Part shown: positions 24,900-32,508 of the stretch, one piece after another
Layout of the letters: every line of letters starts with the position of its first letter
Position numbering within the stretch: the stretch's first letter is position 1
Assembly (NCBI RefSeq): GCF_046557615.1
Contig: NZ_JBKIII010000001.1
Span: forward strand, 1-64,000
Source of the DNA: Haloferax sp046557615
GTDB taxonomy: Archaea; Halobacteriota; Halobacteria; Halobacteriales; Haloferacaceae
Direction of reading: 5' to 3'
DNA length: 64,000 nucleotides
Program-made: the position numbers and the translations under genes
Notes under the pieces: model-generated
What the model was told of the DNA's origin: nothing
Database searches by the model: none
The model's input: the letters and a program-made list of their open reading frames with translations, nothing else

Positions 24900-25378
24900 C
24901 CTTCGAGCAGTTCTTTCGTCTTGTCGTGGCGATAGCGGAACATCGGTTCGAAGCCGACGATTCCGAACGTCCCTGCAAACTCGCCGAGCGGGCCGAACGG
25001 CAGTTCGTACTCGACTCGGTCTTCGATAACCGTCTCGTCGCCCTCTGCGACGAATCGGTGGGTGTGGACCCATCGGTCGAACGGCCCGTCGCGCATATCG
25101 TCGCGGAACCACGCCGTGTTTTCACCCCGTTCGCGGGCGAGAATCCGCGAGGTCCACGTCTGTCGCGGCCCGACACCGAGCGGTCGCATCGCCATGTCGA
25201 TTTCCGTCCCTTCGGCGAGTTCCTCGGGATTCAGTTCGCCGTCGGAGCCGCGTACTGCCTGAATTTCGAGACCCATCCAGCCCGGTGTAAGCGCTTCTAA
25301 CCCGGAGACGTCCGAGTGGAACTCCCAGACTGCTTCGAGAGGCGCGGCGACGCGTACGCGACGCTGATAGACTGGCAT
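24896..25378 (-). CDS. SRPBCC (START-like) family protein
   Basis: A 160-residue helix-grip protein. It begins MPVYQRRVRVAAPLEAVWEFHSDVSGLEALTPGW, the usual first strand and helix of ligand-binding SRPBCC proteins, with the family pattern VEYELPFGPLGEFAG and a final helix MFRYRHDKTKELL. It probably binds a hydrophobic ligand in the cytoplasm. No pathway neighbour identifies it. The tail overlaps the histidine kinase gene end to end. Confidence 0.85.
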   Translation of the reverse strand: MPVYQRRVRVAAPLEAVWEFHSDVSGLEALTPGWMGLEIQAVRGSDGELNPEELAEGTEIDMAMRPLGVGPRQTWTSRILARERGENTAWFRDDMRDGPFDRWVHTHRFVAEGDETVIEDRVEYELPFGPLGEFAGTFGIVGFEPMFRYRHDKTKELLEG

Positions 25379-25774
25379 GGTTGGGTGTTAGAAGTCTACG
25401 CGGAAAAGCAATCGTGCCGCGGAAAACGTCTCACCAGTCGGCACACGCAAAAATCCAGCACAAGGCCTCTTCACGTCCCATCTCTAAATCCCACCACGGC
25501 CACCACCGACCGTGAAAACCACCCGCGCGAGACGAACCGAGGCACGGACAGCGCGGGCAGTCGCAAGGGCAACACCCAACCGCACTGGGATTTGGGGGTT
25601 GGCTGTTTAGACGTGACGCTCAGCCACGTCAGGCGCCGTGACGCTCAGCCACGGCACTCCAAGATGTGTCACCCAAATATATTAATTATTTTTCACAGTT
25701 TCGTGACCCTTCTCGGCGAAAGAACACACGTTGCAGGAGGTTACGAAAGAAAAATCTGCGTCGTTGTCGCCGAC
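25379..25774. other. Intergenic region with a 17-bp direct repeat
   Basis: The 396-base gap lies between the SRPBCC start and the 3' end of the glucoamylase gene. I see no credible coding frame; the long plus-strand frame crossing it is antisense to the glucoamylase. It contains CGTGACGCTCAGCCACG twice, at 25612-25628 and 25637-25653, and an A+T-rich block (AAATATATTAATTATTTTTC) around 25675-25695. Confidence 0.6.
25612..25653. repeat. 17-bp direct repeat pair
   Basis: Two identical copies of CGTGACGCTCAGCCACG start 25 bases apart. Each is partly palindromic (GTG...CAC). They lie about 230 bases upstream of the SRPBCC start, too far for a basal promoter, and about 120 bases after the glucoamylase stop. 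Confidence 0.85.
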
Positions 25775-28700
25775 TTAGAGCGTAAAGCGCGAGACGTTCG
25801 TCCCGGCTTTCGTCAGGTCTGTGTCGGACGCAGCGGCGACAGTCACTTGATTCTCACCGTATTCGATGTCCACTTCGACTTCGAAGGAGTCGCCCTTTGG
25901 TTCGATGAGCGTCGTTTCGCTCGGTGTCTTGACTGCGACGAGTGCCGCGTCGCTCTGTCCGGAGACGATGAGTTTGTCGCCTCTGAATCGCGTGCTGACG
26001 CGCAGTTTCGGTCCATTGGGGAGCGACGATTCGACGTAGCGCTCGCGGACGAATTGCGGCATCTCGATTGGTTCGCCCACGTCGATGCTGTGGGCGAGTC
26101 GGACGAACTGCGCCATGGACCACGCGAGTGGTGTTGCGCTGCCGGTCCCTTCGCCGAACTCCCAGTTGTAGTCCGTCGTGTGGTCGCGGTCCCACACCTG
26201 CTCGGCGAGCATGCGTCCGCTGTTTGCGAACGATGCCATCGTCTGGAGCAGGTTGTTCGGTTCGAGGTCACCGCTGGACGTTCCGGCGAGGAGTTCGTAC
26301 TCACCGCGCTCGCCGGTGAAAATCGGCCAGAGGCGACCCTTGCCTTTCGCTTCGATAGACCACGGCGCGCCTTCTTCGTCGCGTTCGCGCTCACCGTAGC
26401 CGTCGCCGTTGTAGCGGTAGAACGCCGGGCCGTACGGCGTATCGATGCGGATGGTGTCGTCCACTTCTTTGAGCGAGTTCACGATGACCTCATCTTCGGG
26501 GGATTTGATACCCAGTCTGGTGAGTTCGAGGAAGCCAGCGTCGATGATTTCGCGCTCGTCGAGCGTCGGCCCGTTGTTGGCGAGCGTCCGCAGGTGTCCA
26601 GCGTCGGGTTCGCCGTCCCGGGTGACACGGACGTAGTACGGCGTGTGCTTGTGTCGGTCGGTGCCGGTCTTCGTCGCGGTCCAATCTTCGATGCGGTCGG
26701 TCCAGTCGTCGGCGAGTGCAAGCCACACGAGTGCGTCTTCGGTGTGGCCTTCGTCGATTGCAACCGACGCGGCACAGGTGATGCCTGCGATTTCCGCGGC
26801 GATAGACGACGGCGAGTAGCCTGCTTCTTCTTCCCACCGCTCTTGGGCAGTCGGCGGCCCGTTTCGAGCGACGTAATCCGCAGACCGTTTGATGTTGTCG
26901 TAGGAGTAGTCCACGTCGTCGAAGGTGATGCCGTGTTCTTTGAGCATGTAGGCCATCACCTGCGGGAACGAGATGTTGTCCATCTGTTCGCCACCCCAGC
27001 GGGTGCGCCCGTTGAGGTAGGTATTCTGCGGGATGAATCCGCGGTCGTCTTGCTGGAAGGTGTAGATGTACTCCAGCGCGTCGATGGCAGTTTCGAGGTC
27101 GCCCACCGCTTCGAAGACGGTAAAGACCTGATACAGGTCGCGCGACCAGACGAAGTTGTACCCGTAGCCTTTGGACTCCTCGGACGGGACGGCTTCGCCC
27201 CACGGAACCGACGGCGAGGCGATACCCGCGCCCATGTACGTCTTGTCTTCGACCGCACGGAGACTCATGAGACAGGTCTTGTACTGTTCGACGAGTTGCT
27301 CGTCGCTCGCAACGGATTCGGGCAGTTCCTTGTCCGACAGGAACGTGTCCCACGAGTCGGTGTAGGCCGAGCGAACCGTCTCGTAGCCACGAGTGAGCGC
27401 ACCAGCGGCCTCACCGAGTGCGGCGGCGGTATCTGCGTGTTCGGCAAAGCCAAGTGCGAGCGTCTCGCCGAGTTCGTTCCCCGTGCCGATGCGACCGACG
27501 AGGACGACGTTTTCGTCGTCGGTGCGTTCGTTCGCTGCCGGTATCTCACCCTTCGAGAAGAACTCCGAGAGGTACGGTGACCCGGCGACCCCGACGGTCG
27601 CCCAGTCGAATCGGCCAGCGGTCGTCATCGCGATGGCGACGCTGTACTCGCGACCGTTCTCGTCGATAAGCAGTGGTTCGCGGCCTTGTCCGGCGTCGAA
27701 CGCGCCCGCGTCGCGGGCGACGAGATGGTAGCTTCCGAGTTGGCCGAGGCGAATACCACGGTCTTTCGTCCCCGTGTTTGCGAGTGCCGTGTCGGCGACG
27801 GCGTAGAGTTCGTACTCGTTGCCGTCGAGGGCGTCGAACTGCACGTCTGCGAGCAACGCGTCGTGTTCGGGGTCGATGCTGTACTCTACTTTGAGTTCCC
27901 ACTTGTGCCCGCGACCATCGCCGGTTTCGGTGATGGTGTGCTGGAAGACGAGTGCGTCTTCGCTGATGATTTCGGCGGTTCGTTCCACCGTGTCGGCGTG
28001 GTCGTCACGCCGCGTCTCGTTGTGCGTCCGAGCGGTGTACTCCGCGCTCGGGTCCGCATCGGCTACGAGGAAGTCGAGCGTCCGGAGGTTCATGAGGTCA
28101 ACACGCGGGAAGCGAACTTCCGTCAACGCGCCTTCGGTCAAGGTGAACCAGACGCGCGAGGGGTCTTCGCTGCCGTGGTCTGCGACGGTTCCAATCCCGT
28201 ACTTCTCGCCGGTCGTCCAGCGCGGACGGTTTTCGGGGCCAGTCGGCGCTGGCTTCGGCGCGGGCAGTGCGTCGAGGTCTGACAGAATCGCCGTCGTCTC
28301 GACACGGAGTGCGTGCGGCCATCCGAGCGGCGTCGCGCTGTCGAAGCTTCCGTCGTCGAACACCTGTTCGGCGAGGTAGTCGGCGTCGGTCGAGAGCGGG
28401 CCGTCGGGTTGGAGGAGTTCGTAGAGCGTCGTCGCTTGCTCGACGAACCGGCGACCGTCTTTGCCGAGGCGGTCACACAGGAGGCCGAACTTCGCGGCGG
28501 CGTTCGCGCCCCACGCAGTCGAGACGGACCAAATCTTCTCGCCGTCTTGACTGTCGGTGCGCCAGTAGTCGTCTTCGAAGCGAACCAACCCGGCCACGTC
28601 GCCGTCGGGGTTGCGGTACAACCCTTTCAGGGTCGCGGCCATGTGCTTGACCAGTCGGTTTGCCGTCTTGGTTTCGACTTCTTCGATGTCAGCGTAGGCG

Positions 28701-30310
28701 TCGATTGCCTCGACGAGCGAGAACGTCGCCGAGTCGAGGCGGTCGTCGAGTTCGCCGTCAGGCGTGAGTCGAAGGCCGTACACTTCGCGCTCTTTCGACC
28801 AGAGTTCGTCGAGACCTTCGTACACCGCGGTTGCCTGTGTTCGTGCGTGTTCGCAGAGTTCGTCGTCGAGTGGGGCCGATGCGACGGTCGAATAGGCCTC
28901 TAAGAACGTCGCGGCGGTGTGGGTGAACCGTCCAGCCATGTTCTCCCAGGCGTTCTGACAGACCTCCGGCAGGCCGTCGTCTTCGAGGCTGTCGTCTAAC
29001 CCGCTGAGACCGGTTGCGAGTGCCGTCCGAATCCGACCGACGAGTTGGTCGTCCAGTTCGTCGCGGCGCTCGGTGAGGAGCGTTGCGAGGTACGTGACGA
29101 CGGAGGCAGTCTGGTCTGCTTGATACTCTTCGTCGCCCGCGCCCTCGACGCGGCCGTGGGCCCATCCGGGAGCGAGCGAGCCATCGACTGCCCACACGCG
29201 GTGGGGCCACGTGCCGTCACTGAGTTGCGTATCGCAGTAGAACTCGGCACTGGTCGCTAAACGGTCGCCGAGACCGAGTTGGAGTAGTTGGTCTGCTCTG
29301 AGTAACGAGCGTGAGACCTCCGAATCGTCTCGGAACCACGTGTAACCGTAGCCACCAGAGTGCGCGTAGAAGGGGTCGAACTCGGGTGCGGCGATGCGTG
29401 CGCCACTCGGCGCGGTGAGCAGCGAGAGCGCACGAAGGTCGGCGCGCACGATTCGTTCGCGCGGGGTTCCGTCGGGGACGTACACTTCGGCCTGCTCTCT
29501 CGCTGCCGCCCGAAGGTCGTCGGCAGTCGAGTGCTGGAGCGCGCAGTGTTGCAAGTCGGCGAGCGCGTCGGTCCGACCCATCTGTTCGTGGTCCGAGAGT
29601 TGGGTCACGAGCGTCGTTCGCGCGGCGCGCCCGTCCATTTCGAGGGGAGCGCTGACGACGACGTCGCCCGACAAGTGTGTGTCTTCGTAGCGTTCGAGGA
29701 CGGCCTCGCGCGGGAAGTCGAAGGCATCCTCCGAGAGAATCTCGTCGAATCGCTCGGGAATCTGCCCGCGAACGTCGTCGAGGCCCGTCGAAGCGGTCAC
29801 GTAGTCGTGTTCGCGTCGGTGGAAGACTTCGACCGCTTGTGTCTCGTTCGGGCCGCCAACTTCGTGAATCAGACGACCGACTCGAGTCTCGCGGCCTTCG
29901 GGGGCGAACGTCAGGAAGGCAGTTAGGTGCGCATCGGTTGGAATCGCCCCGCGGAGTTCGACGTGGGTGACGTGTGCGCGACCGAGCGTGAGGTCGTACT
30001 GGTGGACGGTGTACTCGCCTGCGTCGTACTCCGTCTCCACGAGTGTCGTCTCGCGGTAGTAGTGTTGGCGGACGGGCTCGAGTTCGTCGAACCAGTGAGT
30101 GTCGCCGTTCGTTTCGATACCGAACCGAGACCTGTCGATACCATATAATCCGGAGAGCGATGACGAGTAGTCTCGAAGTGCGCCATCGGGGCTAACATAC
30201 ACGAGTCTATCTCCGTGACTCGAAAATGCGCCGGACGAGGTTGGACACTCCTCTGGGAAGCGTCTCCCTCGATTACGCTTGTATTCATTTAACGCGGTCC
30301 GCAGTCGCAT
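25775..30310 (-). CDS. Giant protein with two GH15 glucoamylase modules
   Basis: The 1511 residues contain two complete glucoamylase-like units, which release glucose from the non-reducing ends of alpha-glucans. In module 1 (about 1-690) the (alpha/alpha)6 barrel has GYGYTWFRDD, a candidate acid Glu in NAWENMAGRFTHTAATF (about 455) and candidate base Glu in AEQVFDDG (about 647). In module 2 (about 710-1511) a beta-sandwich precedes GYGYNFVWSRDLYQVF, acid Glu in WEEEAGYSPSSIAAEIAG (about 1160) and base Glu in AEQVWDRD (about 1369). No signal peptide is seen, so it is probably intracellular. I start at ATG 30310 (MRLRTALNEY), since residues before it are basic and look non-coding; the longer frame opens at 30427. 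Divergent from two GH13 genes. Confidence 0.9.
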   Translation of the reverse strand: MRLRTALNEYKRNRGRRFPEECPTSSGAFSSHGDRLVYVSPDGALRDYSSSLSGLYGIDRSRFGIETNGDTHWFDELEPVRQHYYRETTLVETEYDAGEYTVHQYDLTLGRAHVTHVELRGAIPTDAHLTAFLTFAPEGRETRVGRLIHEVGGPNETQAVEVFHRREHDYVTASTGLDDVRGQIPERFDEILSEDAFDFPREAVLERYEDTHLSGDVVVSAPLEMDGRAARTTLVTQLSDHEQMGRTDALADLQHCALQHSTADDLRAAAREQAEVYVPDGTPRERIVRADLRALSLLTAPSGARIAAPEFDPFYAHSGGYGYTWFRDDSEVSRSLLRADQLLQLGLGDRLATSAEFYCDTQLSDGTWPHRVWAVDGSLAPGWAHGRVEGAGDEEYQADQTASVVTYLATLLTERRDELDDQLVGRIRTALATGLSGLDDSLEDDGLPEVCQNAWENMAGRFTHTAATFLEAYSTVASAPLDDELCEHARTQATAVYEGLDELWSKEREVYGLRLTPDGELDDRLDSATFSLVEAIDAYADIEEVETKTANRLVKHMAATLKGLYRNPDGDVAGLVRFEDDYWRTDSQDGEKIWSVSTAWGANAAAKFGLLCDRLGKDGRRFVEQATTLYELLQPDGPLSTDADYLAEQVFDDGSFDSATPLGWPHALRVETTAILSDLDALPAPKPAPTGPENRPRWTTGEKYGIGTVADHGSEDPSRVWFTLTEGALTEVRFPRVDLMNLRTLDFLVADADPSAEYTARTHNETRRDDHADTVERTAEIISEDALVFQHTITETGDGRGHKWELKVEYSIDPEHDALLADVQFDALDGNEYELYAVADTALANTGTKDRGIRLGQLGSYHLVARDAGAFDAGQGREPLLIDENGREYSVAIAMTTAGRFDWATVGVAGSPYLSEFFSKGEIPAANERTDDENVVLVGRIGTGNELGETLALGFAEHADTAAALGEAAGALTRGYETVRSAYTDSWDTFLSDKELPESVASDEQLVEQYKTCLMSLRAVEDKTYMGAGIASPSVPWGEAVPSEESKGYGYNFVWSRDLYQVFTVFEAVGDLETAIDALEYIYTFQQDDRGFIPQNTYLNGRTRWGGEQMDNISFPQVMAYMLKEHGITFDDVDYSYDNIKRSADYVARNGPPTAQERWEEEAGYSPSSIAAEIAGITCAASVAIDEGHTEDALVWLALADDWTDRIEDWTATKTGTDRHKHTPYYVRVTRDGEPDAGHLRTLANNGPTLDEREIIDAGFLELTRLGIKSPEDEVIVNSLKEVDDTIRIDTPYGPAFYRYNGDGYGERERDEEGAPWSIEAKGKGRLWPIFTGERGEYELLAGTSSGDLEPNNLLQTMASFANSGRMLAEQVWDRDHTTDYNWEFGEGTGSATPLAWSMAQFVRLAHSIDVGEPIEMPQFVRERYVESSLPNGPKLRVSTRFRGDKLIVSGQSDAALVAVKTPSETTLIEPKGDSFEVEVDIEYGENQVTVAAASDTDLTKAGTNVSRFTL

Positions 30311-30480
30311 AGATGGAACACTTTCGCTCGAAACATAAGTATTGGTTGCACGTGAACGACATTTTCCTCGAAAATTTGAGCAACCGAGTTCTTCGGCCCA
30401 TCTCTCCACTCGACTCGTTCGGTTCAAACAAGAATTCTCATGGGAGTAAATTCAAAGTCTTTCGGCATGTTCTCTGATGT
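30311..30480. promoter_or_regulatory. Divergent control region of the glucan genes
   Basis: This 170-base region separates the start of the double GH15 gene from that of the first GH13 gene. It must hold promoters in both directions. Moderately A+T-rich stretches occur near 30335-30380 and 30428-30450, but I cannot assign a TATA box with confidence. Shared control of glucan breakdown is the likely role. Confidence 0.4.
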
Positions 30481-32484
30481 ATGCATCACCCAGGCCCGCC
30501 CCAATTCATGGCCGTCGGTGAGTCAGTCCAACTCGCTCCGCGCGACCCTGACCCAGACGCCGACTACTCGTGGCACGTCCAAAGCGCACCGGTTGCAAGC
30601 AGTCTCGAATTCGACGCCGACGAGGCGGTCATCCAGTTCGACCCCGACGCCGCCGGAACCTACGTTCTCGAACTACAGGCTCCAGACGGCACCCACGAAC
30701 TGACGATTCGTGTCTTCCCCGGCGACTACCTGCCCGTCGGGTCGCTCCGAAGTGGCACCAGCGGTATGAGCGGAATGAGCGGCTACAGCGGCCAAAGTGG
30801 CTCTGCACGGCCCACGCAGTTCAGCGGCGGCGCATCCGGTTCCGGCAGCGGCGCTGGCGAGGCAACTCGCGGCGACGGTGGCCGCCCGCGCATTCGTCTC
30901 GACGCGACGGTCGAAGACGACGTGGTCGTCGTACGCGCCGACCCGCAACCCAACCCGAACAGCACCACCGACCGCGACGATCTCGTGGTCGAGTTCCTCG
31001 TGGACGACCGCGACGACGTAGACGAGTCGGCTATCGAGACCGACGGGTGGGAACTCCGTGTTCCGCTCTCGGCTATCGGCGACCAACTCCGCGTCCACGC
31101 TGTCGCACTCGATGAAACCTACAGCGTTCCAGACTCCGTCTCCGTCTCGCGTGAAGCGTTCACCGACGGCGGCGTCGCCGAGGCCGAACCCAAGAATGCA
31201 ACCGATGGTTCCGGTCTCTCTGTCTCCCGACCAAACGACCCGCCGGAGTGGGCACAGCACGTCACGCTCTACGAGATTTACGTCCGTGGCTACGCTTCTG
31301 ACGACGAAGAAGCCGACAACACCTTCGAAGCACTCGGAAAGCGACTCGACTACCTCGAATCGCTCGGCGTCGATTGTCTGTGGCTCACGCCCGTCCTTCA
31401 GAACGACCACGCGCCCCACGGCTACAACATCGTGGACTTCTACTCTATCGCCGAGGACCTCGGCACCCGCGAGGACTACGAACAGTTCATCGAGGCCGCC
31501 CACGACCACGGGATGAAAGTTCTCTTCGACCTCGTACTCAACCACTCCGCGCGCGACCACCCGTTCTTCGAAGACGCCTACAAGAACCCCGACTCGGAGT
31601 ACTACGACTGGTACGAATGGCAAGATAGCGGCGAACCGGGGACGTACTTCGATTGGGAGTTCATCGCTAACTTCGACCACACAAATCTGGACGTTCGGCG
31701 CTATCTGCTCGACGCCGTAGACATGTGGGCCGACCTCGTAGACGGCTTCCGCTGTGACATGGCGTGGGCAGTGCCCGATACCTTCTGGCAGGAACTCCGT
31801 GACCGCGTGAAGTCCAAAGACCCCGAATTCCTGCTCTTGGACGAGACTATCCCCTATATTGCCGACTTCCACGACGGCATGTTCGACATGCACTTCGATA
31901 CGACGCTCTACTTCACGCTCCGGCAGGTCGGTGGCGGCCATGCGCCCGCAGACCGCATTCTGGATGCCATCGAACAGCGCACCGAAGTCGGCTTCCCCGA
32001 CCACGCGTCGTTCATGCTGTATCTCGAAAACCACGACGAGACGCGCTACGGCGTCGAATGTGGCGACGCCGCCGCGAAGGCCGCCGCGGGCGCACTGTTC
32101 ACGCTCCCCGGCGTGCCGATGGTCTACGGCGGACAGGAAATCGGCCAGCGAGGCCGACGTGACGCGCTCGCGTGGGACCACGCCCGCGACGACGTGCGCG
32201 AACACTACCAACGACTCATCGAAGTTCGAAACGAGACGCCCGCGCTTAACTCGCAGGGCGCGTTCCGCCGCATCGACTACGACTGCGACTCCGACCAAGT
32301 CGTCGCGTTCGTCCGCGAACACGACGAGGGGTCGTATCTCTGTCTCCTGAACTTCGGCGACGGCGTCGAAACCGTCGACGTTGGCTCGCTCGACGTCGAA
32401 GCGACCGACATTATCTCGGGCGACTCCGTCGCCGCCGAGGGTGGCCTCACCGTTGACGACGTCGTTGTCTGCCCGCTCGCGTAA
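30481..32484 (+). CDS. GH13 alpha-amylase-family glycosidase with N-terminal Ig-like domain
   Basis: A 667-residue protein. An Ig-like beta domain (about 5-85) is followed by a flexible linker rich in Gly, Ser and Met (SGTSGMSGMSGYSGQSG), a second beta region (about 135-235), and the TIM barrel from about 260. Catalytic residues are visible: nucleophile Asp in GFRCDMAW (about 425), acid/base Glu in LLLDETIP (about 455) and the third Asp in ENHDET (about 519). Without a signal peptide it is probably cytoplasmic, degrading maltodextrin or glycogen-like glucan with the adjacent glucoamylase. The next GH13 gene starts 24 bases later, so the two form an operon. Confidence 0.9.
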   Translation: MHHPGPPQFMAVGESVQLAPRDPDPDADYSWHVQSAPVASSLEFDADEAVIQFDPDAAGTYVLELQAPDGTHELTIRVFPGDYLPVGSLRSGTSGMSGMSGYSGQSGSARPTQFSGGASGSGSGAGEATRGDGGRPRIRLDATVEDDVVVVRADPQPNPNSTTDRDDLVVEFLVDDRDDVDESAIETDGWELRVPLSAIGDQLRVHAVALDETYSVPDSVSVSREAFTDGGVAEAEPKNATDGSGLSVSRPNDPPEWAQHVTLYEIYVRGYASDDEEADNTFEALGKRLDYLESLGVDCLWLTPVLQNDHAPHGYNIVDFYSIAEDLGTREDYEQFIEAAHDHGMKVLFDLVLNHSARDHPFFEDAYKNPDSEYYDWYEWQDSGEPGTYFDWEFIANFDHTNLDVRRYLLDAVDMWADLVDGFRCDMAWAVPDTFWQELRDRVKSKDPEFLLLDETIPYIADFHDGMFDMHFDTTLYFTLRQVGGGHAPADRILDAIEQRTEVGFPDHASFMLYLENHDETRYGVECGDAAAKAAAGALFTLPGVPMVYGGQEIGQRGRRDALAWDHARDDVREHYQRLIEVRNETPALNSQGAFRRIDYDCDSDQVVAFVREHDEGSYLCLLNFGDGVETVDVGSLDVEATDIISGDSVAAEGGLTVDDVVVCPLA

Positions 32485-32508
32485 CCCACCGACCAGTTTC
32501 GAAATCCG

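Noticed and set aside
25316..27580. 754-codon open frame on the plus strand
   Set aside because: It lies almost wholly antisense to the glucoamylase, which has clear motifs, and its composition (Arg, Val, His-rich) is that of a shadow frame in high-G+C DNA.
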